The notes: generated by a model from the sequence alone, not told the origin. Positions 1-9,420 are shown, numbered from the stretch's first letter. The stretch is 64,000 nucleotides of DNA from Permianibacter aggregans (GCF_009756665.1 NZ_CP037953.1:1612001-1676000), one strand, 5' to 3'. Program-made: numbers and translations.

Positions 1-12
1 GTGTAGGACAGG

Positions 13-897
13 CTATCCAGATTGCCTTTTGCGATCACGCAGGCTTTCGATGCTGAGCAAGACCAGACCCGCCCAGATGCAGGCAAAACTCGCTAAGCGG
101 GTCAGCGAGAACGGCTCCTGATAGACGAAGATCGCCAGCAGAAACGTGCAGCTCGGCGCAATGTATTGCAGAAAACCCATCGTCGTCAGCGTCAGCCGAC
201 GAGCACCCGCGGCAAACAAGGCGAGCGGCACCGAGGTTACGACTCCGGCCAACATCAACAAGCCATCGGTGCGCCAACCGAGTTCACCGAAGTGATTGGC
301 GTTACCGGCCGTCAACCAATAGAGATAAGCCAGTGCAATCGGCGCCAATAACAGGGTTTCGACCATCAGGCCATTGAGTGGACTGACCGGCGTTTGCTTG
401 CGCATCAGGCCATAGAGCGCAAACGTCGTCGCCAAGCTCAGGCTTACCCAGGGCACGCCGCCAATGACCAGCACCTGCCAGCCAACGCCAACCAGCGCCA
501 GCAACAGCGCCGCCCACTTCAGCGTTGATAAGTGTTCTTTCAACACGACGACGCCGAGGGCTATGGTCAGCAGCGGATTGATGAAATAACCGAGGCTGGT
601 ATCGAGAATGCGGTTATTGGCAATGGCCCAGACGAACACAAACCAATTGGCGCTGACCAAAGCCGCGGAAATCGCCAGCCGGCCCAGCAAAGACGGTTGC
701 CGGAAAATCGCCAGCCATTGCTGCGGTTGACGCATCAGTACGATCAGCAGCCAGGTGACCGGCACCGACCAGGCAATGCGATGGGCCAGAATTTCATCAG
801 CCGGCACTTCGCTCAACCATTTGAAATAGATCGGCGCCAGGCCCCAAATCAAATAGGCGGCAATGGCCTGGCTGACGCCGGCGCGCGTACTCGCCAT
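13..897 (-). CDS. rarD: RarD, EamA-type inner-membrane transporter
   Basis: A 294-residue polytopic protein made of about ten hydrophobic segments, the size and layout of the RarD branch of the EamA (drug/metabolite transporter) family. The N-terminal AAYLIWGLAPIYFKWL segment and the later ALGVVVLKEHL are typical of RarD. E. coli RarD has been called a chloramphenicol-sensitivity protein, but its natural substrate is not settled. I use the ATG at 897; a TTG four codons upstream is possible but less likely. The gene lies 13 bp behind the thioesterase gene and is probably cotranscribed with it. Confidence 0.9.
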   Translation of the reverse strand: MASTRAGVSQAIAAYLIWGLAPIYFKWLSEVPADEILAHRIAWSVPVTWLLIVLMRQPQQWLAIFRQPSLLGRLAISAALVSANWFVFVWAIANNRILDTSLGYFINPLLTIALGVVVLKEHLSTLKWAALLLALVGVGWQVLVIGGVPWVSLSLATTFALYGLMRKQTPVSPLNGLMVETLLLAPIALAYLYWLTAGNANHFGELGWRTDGLLMLAGVVTSVPLALFAAGARRLTLTTMGFLQYIAPSCTFLLAIFVYQEPFSLTRLASFACIWAGLVLLSIESLRDRKRQSG

Positions 898-910
898 TTC
901 GCTTGCCAAT

Positions 911-1387
911 TCAGCCCACCAGATAGGTGCCGGAGCCGACCGCGATCAGCTCCTGGTTTTCGTTGTGCAGCTCCATCCGGGCAACCGCCACTTTATTGCC
1001 GGCGCGTAACAGCGTTGCCGATGCACAGAATTCCTGACCACGGCCGGGACGCAGATAATCGATGCGCAAATCGATGGTGCCGAGTTTGGAAAGCCGTATC
1101 GACAAATCATTTTCCGAGGCATCGCCGTGTTTTTGGATCAATCCTGCGGCCGCCATCGTGCCGCCGGCGACATCGAGTGCGGTAGCGATAACGCCGCCAT
1201 GCAAAATGCCCTGAACATAATTACCGACCAACTTGTCATCCATCTTGAACACCAGCTCGCAGCGCTCGGTACTCAGGCTACGAAAATGCAGGCCGACCAC
1301 CTGATTGAACGGAATATGACTGGCAAAGGTTTCGGCCAAGGCAGCCAGCCGTTTTTCGTGCAGCGATGCATCAGCGCTCATAACCAT
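911..1387 (-). CDS. PaaI/YigI-type hotdog-fold thioesterase
   Basis: A 158-residue single hotdog-fold domain. The segment VQGILHGGVIATALDVAGG carries the HGG motif of PaaI-type acyl-CoA thioesterases, and the C-terminal half (RIDYLRPGRGQEF, then VAVARMELHNE) matches the beta-sheet of that fold. The length and the extended N-terminal helix resemble the YigI branch. It probably hydrolyses an acyl- or aryl-CoA in the cytoplasm; the substrate cannot be read from sequence. It starts at the ATG at 1387 (a second ATG follows two codons later) and is followed by rarD. Confidence 0.85.
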   Translation of the reverse strand: MVMSADASLHEKRLAALAETFASHIPFNQVVGLHFRSLSTERCELVFKMDDKLVGNYVQGILHGGVIATALDVAGGTMAAAGLIQKHGDASENDLSIRLSKLGTIDLRIDYLRPGRGQEFCASATLLRAGNKVAVARMELHNENQELIAVGSGTYLVG

Positions 1388-1458
1388 TCCTCAATCGGGC
1401 TTGCATTGCCCTGTGTGAACGCGGCATTGTAATTCAATCGCTGCCATTAACCGACCCA

Positions 1459-2490
1459 ATGATGAATCACGCGGTAACTGAACCAACGATGCTACCGGCA
1501 AGCTTGCCACCCTTCGCACCGAAAGGCTGGCTGCGCAATCCGCATTTGCAAGGCATTGTTTCCCGCCTGCCGCATCGGCGCAAAAAAGTGCTGCAATTGG
1601 CGCAGCCGATGTTGAACGCGGCAAGGCCGATGTTGTTGCAAGCACGCGAGGGTCAGCTATTGGCCTGGCATTCCGCGCAAGCCGATCGTGATCGGCCGCT
1701 GGTGGTGTTGCTGCACGGCTGGGAAGGCTCATCGGATTCACTGTATTTGCTGGCGACGGCGGCCGAACTGTTCGATGCCGGTTATTCCGTCTTGCGGCTG
1801 AACCTGCGCGATCACGGCGAGAGCCATCACCTGAACGAAGAGCTGTTTCATAGCTGCCGCGATGCTGAGGTCACCGAGGCGATCGCCGATGCCCGTCAAC
1901 GCTTGCAGGCGTCAACAGTGGTGATGATTGGCTTTTCGCTCGGTGGCAATTTTGCCCTGCGGGTGGCGCTGCGCGCACCAGAGCTGCTGCAACAGGTGTT
2001 CGCCGTTTGTCCGGTCATTTCGCCACCGGCAACGCTGGATGCACTGGAAACCGGGCCGCTGCTGTATCGCAAATATTTTCTGAATCGTTGGCGCGACTCG
2101 CTGCGCCGAAAACAAGCCGTACATCCAGAATTTTTCCGCGATACCGATTGGCTGCTGAAAGACTCGCTGACCAGCCTGACCGACCATTTCGTCCGTCATC
2201 ACACCGATTTCGGCGAACTGTCAAAATACCTGGCTGGCTATACGCTGTCGGCTGAGCGGCTGGCCAACTTGACGGTGCCAAGCCACGTCATTATCGCCGA
2301 AGACGACCCGGTCATTCCGGCGGTGCACTGGCATCAGCTGCAGAAACCGGAGGCGCTTACCCTGGAGTCACTGCCTTACGGTGGCCACTGTGGCTTTGTG
2401 CTCGACTGGGCCGGTACCGGCTGGATTGAACGTTATCTTGGACAATTGCTGCGGATGAGACTTGCACCTACGCACAAGAATCCGATTTAA
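1459..2490 (+). CDS. YheT-family alpha/beta hydrolase
   Basis: A 343-residue alpha/beta hydrolase of the YheT/ABHD1-3 type. It opens with the family's PKGWLRNPHLQGI motif (about residue 21), has an oxyanion-loop HGWEGSS at 86-92 and the nucleophile elbow GFSLGG with Ser160. A C-terminal AEDDPVIP and GGHCGF supply the likely acid and histidine of the triad. Homologues are esterases of unknown physiological substrate. It is transcribed divergently from the thioesterase/rarD pair, with about 70 bp between the starts. Confidence 0.85.
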   Translation: MMNHAVTEPTMLPASLPPFAPKGWLRNPHLQGIVSRLPHRRKKVLQLAQPMLNAARPMLLQAREGQLLAWHSAQADRDRPLVVLLHGWEGSSDSLYLLATAAELFDAGYSVLRLNLRDHGESHHLNEELFHSCRDAEVTEAIADARQRLQASTVVMIGFSLGGNFALRVALRAPELLQQVFAVCPVISPPATLDALETGPLLYRKYFLNRWRDSLRRKQAVHPEFFRDTDWLLKDSLTSLTDHFVRHHTDFGELSKYLAGYTLSAERLANLTVPSHVIIAEDDPVIPAVHWHQLQKPEALTLESLPYGGHCGFVLDWAGTGWIERYLGQLLRMRLAPTHKNPI

Positions 2491-2529
2491 TGTTTGCTCC
2501 CCCGAGCCGAAGTTTGAGCCCAAGCCGCC

Positions 2530-3492
2530 ATGAACGATGCCGTCGCCACTCCAGGCAAGCTGGCACAATTGAAAGCGTTCATCCGCACCTGGCGCGGACA
2601 TCTGCAATACCTCCAGCAACTGTTCCGCGAAGATCGGAACACGGCTTGGCCGTTCTGGCGCGCCACCTATCTGCAGCGTGATGAGCTGGAGATTGCCATC
2701 AATAGCCTGCACGAACGCTCGCTGAGCGACAGCTTCGAGTGGCTGGAAATTCCCCGCGTCTTATCCCATTTTGTCTTGCGCCCCGACGATCAGGGACAGG
2801 CCGACTGGTATGCCGAAGCGCACCGCCAATACCATGCGCTGCTTAAAAAGCTGGAACTCGAAGGCGCACGCTTCAAACCGGCGATGCTCGATCCGTTAAT
2901 CAATGAACTACGCTATATCAGCACCGCCGATGCGTTTCACCAGAAGTACCGGCTGACCGAACTGCAAACGAGGATGAAAGCGATGTACGAAGCCCTGCTG
3001 CAGCGGATTGACGAATTCAACGCCATGCACAAATCGGAAATTCAGGCCAAACAAGCCGAAGCCGAACTGGAAAAAATTCGTGCCCAGGAAACGCTGGTCA
3101 ATGCCGAAAACGAAAAGCTGGCGCAGCAAAACCGCCTGGTGCAGGAACAGCGCTTGAAAGTCGTTGAAGAGAAAAAACGGCTGGAAGCCAAACGCGCCGC
3201 TGATGAAGCCGAACAACAACGCATCGACAAACAACGCGAATACGATGCTGAAGCGGCGCAGCGTCGTCGCCAGGAAGAACTGCAAGCGAGCTTCCGCGAT
3301 TTGAGCTGGCAAAGCGGTGGCGCACCAACGCCCGCTTCGGCGCCAACACCAGCGCCAGAACCCGTGCTCGCCACTGTCGATCAAAAGGTCGACGCGCTGA
3401 TGCAGCAACTGCGCACCCAGGATTCTTTGAGTGATGCCGAGATCGAAGCCGCCGGCAAGCTGTACGAAATGCTGAAAGCGAAGTTCGGTTAA
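2530..3492 (+). CDS. Uncharacterised protein with long central coiled coil
   Basis: A 320-residue soluble protein that I do not recognise. Residues 1-130 are a mixed, probably helical domain rich in Trp and Tyr. Residues about 145-255 are a highly charged Glu/Lys/Arg/Gln heptad-rich coiled coil. A Pro/Ala linker of about 15 residues (TPASAPTPAPEP) follows, then a short C-terminal helix pair with acidic and hydrophobic residues. No signal peptide or membrane span is seen. It starts 40 bp behind the hydrolase and 33 bp ahead of a Gly/Cys-rich membrane protein, so the last two may form a unit. Confidence 0.6.
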   Translation: MNDAVATPGKLAQLKAFIRTWRGHLQYLQQLFREDRNTAWPFWRATYLQRDELEIAINSLHERSLSDSFEWLEIPRVLSHFVLRPDDQGQADWYAEAHRQYHALLKKLELEGARFKPAMLDPLINELRYISTADAFHQKYRLTELQTRMKAMYEALLQRIDEFNAMHKSEIQAKQAEAELEKIRAQETLVNAENEKLAQQNRLVQEQRLKVVEEKKRLEAKRAADEAEQQRIDKQREYDAEAAQRRRQEELQASFRDLSWQSGGAPTPASAPTPAPEPVLATVDQKVDALMQQLRTQDSLSDAEIEAAGKLYEMLKAKFG

Positions 3493-3524
3493 GCAAGTTT
3501 TTCGCGCTCGCCAAAGCAACACGC

Positions 3525-4172
3525 ATGGATATTCTGCTGCTCATTTTCCTGGCTGTTGTCGGCGGTGTTGTATTGCTTATCACCGTAAAAATCAAGAAAG
3601 GTGCACGCGAACGCTTTATACAGGAACATCGGTTGCCTTCACTGGTTTCAAAAGCCGTGCTCGAAACCTATCCGCATTTGACGACCGCACAGATACAAAA
3701 AGTGTTGCTAGGGCTGAAGCAGTATTTCCAGATTTGCAGTCAAGCCGGTCGGCAACTGGTGGCGATGCCTTCGCAAGTCGTCGACGTTGCCTGGCATGCC
3801 TACATTCTGAGCACAAGGCAGTATCAACAGTTTTGTCAAAACGCTTTTGGCCGCTTTTTGCATCACACTCCCGCCGAAGCGATGCAAGACAGAACTCATG
3901 CACAAACCGGTATCAAGCGAGCCTGGCGTATCGCCTGTGCCCGGGAAAACATCAATCCGAAAATGCCGGAACGTTTGCCATTGTTGTTTGCGCTCGATGC
4001 TGAGCTGGGTATCGCGAACGGCTTTACCTATCAACTGAATTGCCAGGCACGTAATGGCGATGGCTATTGCGCCAGCCATATTGGCTGCTCATCCGGCTGT
4101 GCCGGCTACTCCGGCAGCGACAGCGGCTGTTCGGGCGGTGGTGATGGTGGCGGCTGTGGCGGCGGCGACTGA
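3525..4172 (+). CDS. GRDP-like membrane protein with Gly/Ser/Cys-rich tail
   Basis: A 215-residue protein with one N-terminal membrane segment (about residues 2-22), a helical domain, and a tail of about 45 residues made mostly of Gly, Ser, Cys and Asp. The central MPSQVVDVAWHAYIL matches the V-D-x-x-W-H-x-x-I/L signature of glycine-rich domain-containing (GRDP-like, PF07173-type) proteins, whose function in bacteria is not known. The tail ends in repeated GG-D-GG-C units. It sits directly behind the coiled-coil gene on the same strand and converges with rppH. Confidence 0.6.
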   Translation: MDILLLIFLAVVGGVVLLITVKIKKGARERFIQEHRLPSLVSKAVLETYPHLTTAQIQKVLLGLKQYFQICSQAGRQLVAMPSQVVDVAWHAYILSTRQYQQFCQNAFGRFLHHTPAEAMQDRTHAQTGIKRAWRIACARENINPKMPERLPLLFALDAELGIANGFTYQLNCQARNGDGYCASHIGCSSGCAGYSGSDSGCSGGGDGGGCGGGD

Positions 4173-4186
4173 AAACCTATAGCCGC

Positions 4187-4753
4187 TCAGCCGTGCCGTT
4201 TGCGGCGCCTGTGCCGACGTGAATCCTGACGGTCGCGTTGCCGGCCCGGCCGCACTTCCTGCACTTCGCCTGCGTTGGCAAGGTTCGCTGCCAGCGGCAG
4301 CAATTCGGCCAGCGCCTGGCGATAGACTTCGCGCTTGAAAGCAATGACCTGACGCACCGGGTACCAGTAACTGACCCACATGAATTGATCGAATTCCGGA
4401 TGATCGGTGGCGTCGAACTGCACGCGCGACTCCTCGGCGGTTAGCTGCAGCAAGAACCAGCGCTGCTTTTGGCCTATGCACAGCGGCTTGCTGTCATGAC
4501 GCATATAGCGCGAAGGCAGCCGATAGCGCAGCCAATCGCGCGTACTGCCCAGCACACGCACATCCTGTCGGGTCAAACCGACTTCTTCGCGCAGTTCCCG
4601 GAACAACGCCTGCTCAGGCGACTCACCGACATTGATTCCGCCTTGCGGAAACTGCCAGGAGTCATGCCCTTTGCGACGAGCCCAGAACAGTTGGCCTTCG
4701 CGATTGCAAATCACAATGCCAACATTCGCGCGGTAACCTTCCGCGTCGATCAT
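4187..4753 (-). CDS. rppH: RppH, RNA pyrophosphohydrolase
   Basis: A 188-residue Nudix hydrolase. The N-terminus [17 protein letters not shown] is diagnostic for RppH/NudH. The full Nudix box runs from Gly38 to Leu60, with Glu44, Arg52-Glu53 and Glu56-Glu57 in register for metal binding. RppH removes pyrophosphate from the 5' end of mRNA and so triggers RNase E decay. The last 25 residues are Arg/Asp/His-rich and probably disordered. It is transcribed divergently from the HAD phosphatase gene. Confidence 0.95.
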   Translation of the reverse strand: MIDAEGYRANVGIVICNREGQLFWARRKGHDSWQFPQGGINVGESPEQALFRELREEVGLTRQDVRVLGSTRDWLRYRLPSRYMRHDSKPLCIGQKQRWFLLQLTAEESRVQFDATDHPEFDQFMWVSYWYPVRQVIAFKREVYRQALAELLPLAANLANAGEVQEVRPGRQRDRQDSRRHRRRKRHG

Positions 4754-4848
4754 AGAGGGGCTATAAAGCCAATTTCACTTGCAAACGATTGAACCACAGC
4801 CCGCCGGCTTCGGCAACCGCGTCATTTCGAAACGAAACCTGCCGGCCT

Positions 4849-4854
4849 TATAAT
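4849..4854 (+). promoter_or_regulatory. Candidate -10 box of the HAD phosphatase gene
   Basis: A perfect TATAAT with a weak TTCGAA 17 bp upstream (4826-4831). Transcription would begin near 4861, which favours the ATG at 4886 over the in-frame TTG at 4862. Seen by eye only. Confidence 0.4.
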
Positions 4855-4885
4855 CGTCGGTTTGGTATTGCCAGCGACTTCACCG

Positions 4886-5536
4886 ATGACCGTATTGGCC
4901 CTGTTCGATCTCGATCACACCTTGCTGAATGGCGACAGCGATCAGCTCTGGGGTGATTTTTTGCGGGAAAAGGCCTGGGTCGGGCCCGACTATCAGCAGC
5001 AGAAAGATCGCTACTACCAGGACTATCTCGACGGCACGCTCGATTACCCGTCGTTTATCCGCTTTGTATTGGCGCCACTGAAAGGTCGGCCGCTCAACGA
5101 GCTGCATCAGTTGCGGCATGAATTCTCGACCCGCTTTATCGCGCCGCAATTGCGCGCTGCCGGTATCGCCGCCGTGCAACAACATCAGTGCGCCGGTCAC
5201 CATGTCGCGTTGATTACCGGCAGCAATCGTTTTCTTGCGGAAGCGTCGGCGGTGCATTTGCAGATCACGACTGTGCTCGCCACCGAGCCGGTGATTCTCG
5301 ATCAACAATACACCGGCGAGATGAGCGGTGAGCCCTGCTATCGCGAAGGCAAGATCTGGCATCTGGAACAATTCCTGAGTCGTAGCGGCCAACAACCCGA
5401 AACGATTTTCTTCTACAGCGACTCACATAACGATCTGCCGCTGCTCTCGAAAGTCAGCCATCCCCATGTCGTCTGCCCTGACTCGATACTGCACCAAGTC
5501 GCCAGTGAAAAACGCTGGCCGATTCTGCAGTGGTAA
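4886..5536 (+). CDS. HAD-IB family phosphatase (SerB-like)
   Basis: A 216-residue haloacid-dehalogenase-type hydrolase. Motif I LFDLDHTLL gives the nucleophile Asp8 and Asp10; motif II is LITGSNRF; motif IV is FFYSDSHNDLPLL. The helical cap inserted after motif I is the IB type shared with SerB and related phosphatases that act on small phosphorylated molecules. Exact substrate unknown. I use the ATG at 4886; its coding end overlaps the possible GTG start region of mutH, so the two are likely cotranscribed. Confidence 0.85.
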   Translation: MTVLALFDLDHTLLNGDSDQLWGDFLREKAWVGPDYQQQKDRYYQDYLDGTLDYPSFIRFVLAPLKGRPLNELHQLRHEFSTRFIAPQLRAAGIAAVQQHQCAGHHVALITGSNRFLAEASAVHLQITTVLATEPVILDQQYTGEMSGEPCYREGKIWHLEQFLSRSGQQPETIFFYSDSHNDLPLLSKVSHPHVVCPDSILHQVASEKRWPILQW

Positions 5537-5538
5537 CG

Positions 5539-6210
5539 ATGATGCGTGTGCAAACGCCACAATCCGCTGAAGAGTTATTGATGCGTGCGCGCGCACTCGC
5601 CGGCTTGTCACTGGCTGATATCGCTGAGCAGTTCGAGCTGAGCGTGCCACGCAACCTGCGCCGCGAAAAAGGATGGCAAGGCCAATTGATTGAACGCGCA
5701 CTCGGCGCCAGCAGTGGCTCATTGGCACAAGCCGACTTTCCGGATATTGGCGTCGAATTGAAAACGCTGCCGATTGATCAACATGGCCTGCCGACTGAAT
5801 CAACCTGGGTATGCATCGCGAATCTGATGCCGACTCATGCTGAGCGCTGGCAAGACAGTCTCGTTTACGAAAAATTGAAACGAGTACTTTGGCTGCCGGT
5901 ACAGGACGACGACAACATTCCGCTTGCCGAACGACGCATTGGCAGCGCGCTACTCTGGCAACCTGATGCGCAACAAATGCAACGGCTGGAACAGGATTTT
6001 CTGGAACTGACCGAACGCATCGCGCTCGGTGAAGTGGAATCAATCAGCGCGCATCACGGCCAGGCATTACAACTGCGTCCGAAAGCAGCCAACCGTAAGG
6101 TATTGACCGATGCTCGCGGGCCGGATGGCACGATCATCAAAACGCTGCCTAGGGGATTTTATTTGCGCCGGAGTTTTACGATTTCGGTCATTCAACAGCA
6201 TCTGCTGTGA
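5539..6210 (+). CDS. mutH: MutH, methyl-directed mismatch repair endonuclease
   Basis: A 223-residue MutH. The catalytic D-x6-E-x-K is intact in ADFPDIGVELKTLP, and the following GLPTESTWVC block matches the family. MutH nicks the unmethylated strand at hemimethylated GATC after MutS/MutL signalling. Its presence implies a Dam-based system, which is confined to part of the Gammaproteobacteria. ATGs at 5539 and 5542 both fit; the first gives almost no gap to the preceding stop. The C-terminal LPRGFYLRRSFT is also typical. Confidence 0.95.
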   Translation: MMRVQTPQSAEELLMRARALAGLSLADIAEQFELSVPRNLRREKGWQGQLIERALGASSGSLAQADFPDIGVELKTLPIDQHGLPTESTWVCIANLMPTHAERWQDSLVYEKLKRVLWLPVQDDDNIPLAERRIGSALLWQPDAQQMQRLEQDFLELTERIALGEVESISAHHGQALQLRPKAANRKVLTDARGPDGTIIKTLPRGFYLRRSFTISVIQQHLL

Positions 6211-6296
6211 TATTTGCACCTACCTCGTTATTCCAGCGTCACTCGACCTCGATAGTAGATCCGGAGTCATCCGGACAATCCCGTACCATGAACGTT

Positions 6297-6314
6297 GTGC
6301 GAATGAATTCGCAC
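6297..6314. repeat. REP-like palindrome
   Basis: A perfect inverted repeat, GTGCGAAT and ATTCGCAC, separated by two bases. It is followed by CCTACCT, and a related TTGCACCTACC block lies 70 bp upstream. Such GTGCGAAT-type palindromes occur as scattered intergenic elements in several gammaproteobacteria. Here it fills the 187 bp gap between the convergent mutH and pseudouridine synthase genes. Confidence 0.4.
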
Positions 6315-6397
6315 CTACCTTATCTGTCCAGCTCCGCTTGCTGGTCGCCGGGGCGAGCCACGACAAACCCTAAAATCAAGACAAACATGTCGACCTC

Positions 6398-7216
6398 TCA
6401 GTCTTGGTTCGCCGATGGCAATGGCCAATGATAATCCCGACTCTTCTTCGTTAGCGGACAAACAAACTTCAATCGATACGCCACCAGCTGCATGCCTCTC
6501 GGATCGGCATTGTTCTGGCCATATCGCGGATCGCCGAGTATAGGGAAACCGGCATCAGCAAAATGTCGGCGGATTTGATGTTTACGACCGTGTTCAATGC
6601 GGACATCGACAATACTGCGATTCAGTTGGCTGTCGAACTGCAAGCGCTGATAAATCGTTTTCGCCGGCTTGCCATCGAGTTTACGCTCGAATGTGCCCTG
6701 CTCCGGCAGCTCGCCGCGCACTTCGATGCGGTAATATTTTTCAATCTGTTGTTGCTGAAACAGATTCGACAATTGCGCTGCAGCTTTGCCAGTGTGAGCG
6801 ATCAACATCAGTCCTTCCGCTTCGCGATCGAGCCGGTGCACCAGAAATACTTGCCGCTGCAGTTGTTGTTCGGCCTGGCGTAACAGCGCGCAGTGGTCGC
6901 CGTATTCATTGCCTTGCGCCAACACGCCGGCAGGTTTGTACCAGACCGAGTAGGCTTTCTCATCAGCAAACAGCGTCGACGCCGGTGCGGTGCGTGCCAG
7001 CAAGTCGGCATTGTAGAAAAGCTGCAGATGGTCGCCAACTTGCAGCATGAATGTTGCGCGCCGTAGGCGTTGCATTTTCTTGCCACGCTTGAGCCAGACA
7101 GCGCCTTTGTTCATCGCATCTTTCAGTCGTGCTTTTGGCAACTGGCTGATGGCGGCCAACGCGTCGATGGCCGCCATCGGTTCGCCTTGATGAGTAAGTT
7201 GCCAATCTGGTTTCAC
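6398..7216 (-). CDS. RluA-family pseudouridine synthase
   Basis: A 272-residue RNA pseudouridine synthase. An S4-like RNA-binding segment (LPKARLKDAMNKGAVWL) occupies the first 60 residues, and the catalytic motif HRLDREAEGLML carries the essential Asp. The family converts uridine to pseudouridine in 23S rRNA or tRNA; the target site is not predictable here. The ATG overlaps the stop of the upstream methyltransferase by four bases, so the two are translationally coupled. Confidence 0.9.
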   Translation of the reverse strand: MKPDWQLTHQGEPMAAIDALAAISQLPKARLKDAMNKGAVWLKRGKKMQRLRRATFMLQVGDHLQLFYNADLLARTAPASTLFADEKAYSVWYKPAGVLAQGNEYGDHCALLRQAEQQLQRQVFLVHRLDREAEGLMLIAHTGKAAAQLSNLFQQQQIEKYYRIEVRGELPEQGTFERKLDGKPAKTIYQRLQFDSQLNRSIVDVRIEHGRKHQIRRHFADAGFPILGDPRYGQNNADPRGMQLVAYRLKFVCPLTKKSRDYHWPLPSANQD

Positions 7217-8394
7217 GCTTGCCGCTCCACGATCAATAGCAAATTACGCGGAGTGATTTCTCGCGCACAAAAGGTTTTCAGTTGCACTCGACAATTCGCA
7301 TCTTCCAGATACAACGCCAAATCCAACACCAGATACATTTCCAATGCCCGACGGAAAGTCTGTCGCACCAATTGCAGGCGCTTGGCCTCAGCAAAGCGTT
7401 GCTGACCGCGCTGTTGGTAAACCGTGAAATCCAGATCGCTTGGTAACGACAATTGGTGCCGGGCCGCGAAACGTTTGAACACTTCTTCAATACCCAACGG
7501 CAACACCGACAATGGCAGTGAGGGCGTATTCAGATATTCATCGATGCCGCGTGCTTCGCGCTGCCAGACGTCAAAGGCCAGCCGCCACTGCGCCAGTTGA
7601 TCGACTTGCTGACGCACTCGCGCTGAAGAAGTAACGGTTTCCTGAATCGCCAGTTGCACCTGATTTTTGTTCAACTGCAAATTCATCTGCTGTGCCTGCT
7701 GTGACAGCGGTTGATAATCGTCTTTCAACCACAGATGGTAACAACAGGGTGCCAGCACCAATTGCGGTGAACGGCTTTGCCGCCAATGTCGTAACAGTAT
7801 CCGATGCAGATCGCCGCAGGCGTGCAGCGCCAGAACCTGATCGTCCGCGTGCAGTGGTGGTTGCTCCTGCAACACATCGGCACAAACAAATTGCGCGTGC
7901 AAGTGTTGTGTAACGGCCATTTGCGTGCCTTCGCGGCAGAGCGTGGCATCACGCTCAATGGCGCGTAGCGGGCGCTGATGCAACGCGGCAATGGTGCGAC
8001 CCAAATGCGATTTGCCGGCACACCAATCAACCAGCGTCAGCGATGAGGCCGGAACTTGCGCAGCGAAAGCACTGATTTGCGCCCATTTGCGGCCCGGCAC
8101 ATCGGTACTCCAGCGCGTTGGCAGTTCAGCAATCGTGGCGGCGGCGGCAACGTGTAGTAACTCCGGCAGGCCTTGCAACGTCGGCAAAAAGCTCGCTACA
8201 TGCTGCTGCAATCGCGCCGGTTCGGCTTCCATTTCGGACAGATCGTTGGCACTCAGCGCCTGCATCGCCTGCGCCAAATCTGGCGATTGTTGCAGCCAGG
8301 CCGGCGCCGGAATGCAGAACGGCGATTCGCGCCAGTACGACTGATGCGAATGCAACAGCGAGTGAATCGCGGAAAATCGCGAAAGATGGTCCAT
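7213..8394 (-). CDS. SAM-dependent methyltransferase (GSTCD/METTL25-like)
   Basis: A 393-residue protein with a class I methyltransferase core. VDWCAGKSHLGRTIA is the SAM-binding motif I, LHACGDL matches the fourth motif, and LAPCCYHLW is the conserved Cys-Cys-Tyr-His block of the GSTCD/METTL25-like (PF13679-type) group. The substrate is unknown, though the coupled pseudouridine synthase suggests RNA. The frame stays open upstream to 8622, but the ATG at 8394 is preferred because the upstream part crosses the divergent promoter region and is rich in His/Gln noise. Confidence 0.8.
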   Translation of the reverse strand: MDHLSRFSAIHSLLHSHQSYWRESPFCIPAPAWLQQSPDLAQAMQALSANDLSEMEAEPARLQQHVASFLPTLQGLPELLHVAAAATIAELPTRWSTDVPGRKWAQISAFAAQVPASSLTLVDWCAGKSHLGRTIAALHQRPLRAIERDATLCREGTQMAVTQHLHAQFVCADVLQEQPPLHADDQVLALHACGDLHRILLRHWRQSRSPQLVLAPCCYHLWLKDDYQPLSQQAQQMNLQLNKNQVQLAIQETVTSSARVRQQVDQLAQWRLAFDVWQREARGIDEYLNTPSLPLSVLPLGIEEVFKRFAARHQLSLPSDLDFTVYQQRGQQRFAEAKRLQLVRQTFRRALEMYLVLDLALYLEDANCRVQLKTFCAREITPRNLLLIVERQA

Positions 8395-8481
8395 AATTAA
8401 CCGTAGTGATTGACGCCGATAAGCTAAACCGGCGCCGCAGGTAAGCAATTCATGCGGCGCATTATACGTTGGGAAGCACAG

Positions 8482-9420
8482 ATGCAAGCAGACGGAATTT
8501 CCTGGCAGCAAATCATCGACTGGTTGACAACGCCGCTGTTCACCATTGGCAAAAGTAGTCTTTCTATCGCCAGCATCGTTGGTTTGGTGGTGCTGGTGGT
8601 GTTGTTCTGGTGGGGTGCGCAAGTCATTGAATCGACGCTGCGCAAGTTCGCCTCGAAAACACCGCGTTTATCAGAAAGCACTGGCAGCGTTTATGCCTGG
8701 GCCAGAATCCTGCGCTATATCATCTGGATTGCCGGTACCTTTGCCGCTCTGAGCTATATCGGCATTGATCTGACTGGTCTCGCCATTGTCGGTGGTGCTA
8801 TTGGTGTCGGTGTTGGTTTGGGTTTGCAAAGCATTGTGGCGAACTTTGTTTCCGGCATTATTTTGCTGCTGGAAAAGTCGCTGAAGGTTGGTGATTTTGT
8901 CGAACTGGAATCTGGTGTGCGAGGTCATGTGCGAGAAATCTCGTTGCGTTTCACCCGCATCACGACCAATGACGATGTCGATATTTTGGTGCCGAACAAT
9001 GAGTTCACCCAGGCGCGCCTGGTCAACTGGACTTACAGTGGCCACAAGCAGCGGCTGCATATTCCGTTTGGTGTCGCCTACGGTTCCGACAAAGATAAAG
9101 TCAAAGCGGCCGGCCTGCGTGCGGCAAAGCGTGTACAAGGCGTGCTCGACGAGCCAGGGCGCGATGCCGATGTCTGGCTGGTCGAGTTTGGTGACAGCAG
9201 CCTGAATTTTGAATTGGTGCTCTGGGTTGGCCCGGATCTGGTCGCCCGGCCCGGTCGCACCAAGGCGATGCTACTCTGGGCCATCGAAGATGAACTGGGC
9301 AAAGAAGGCCTGGAAATCCCATTCCCGCAACGCGACTTGCATGTACGGTCCGGCTCGCTGGAAGTGTCGCTAAAGCAAAACGAATCGCCGAAACCAAATG
9401 AAGCTCCGGAAACAAAATGA
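8482..9420 (+). CDS. MscS-family mechanosensitive channel
   Basis: A 312-residue inner-membrane protein with three N-terminal transmembrane helices. The pore helix reads GGAIGVGVGLGLQSIVANFVSG (Gly/Ala-rich TM3), followed by the beta domain entry KVGDFVELESGVRGHVREI and the motif VPNNEFTQARLVNW, both hallmarks of MscS. Such channels release solutes on hypo-osmotic shock. The C-terminal 20 residues are Lys/Pro/Glu-rich. The ATG at 8482 has GGGAAG upstream; an in-frame ATG at 8452 would add ten residues. Confidence 0.92.
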   Translation: MQADGISWQQIIDWLTTPLFTIGKSSLSIASIVGLVVLVVLFWWGAQVIESTLRKFASKTPRLSESTGSVYAWARILRYIIWIAGTFAALSYIGIDLTGLAIVGGAIGVGVGLGLQSIVANFVSGIILLLEKSLKVGDFVELESGVRGHVREISLRFTRITTNDDVDILVPNNEFTQARLVNWTYSGHKQRLHIPFGVAYGSDKDKVKAAGLRAAKRVQGVLDEPGRDADVWLVEFGDSSLNFELVLWVGPDLVARPGRTKAMLLWAIEDELGKEGLEIPFPQRDLHVRSGSLEVSLKQNESPKPNEAPETK

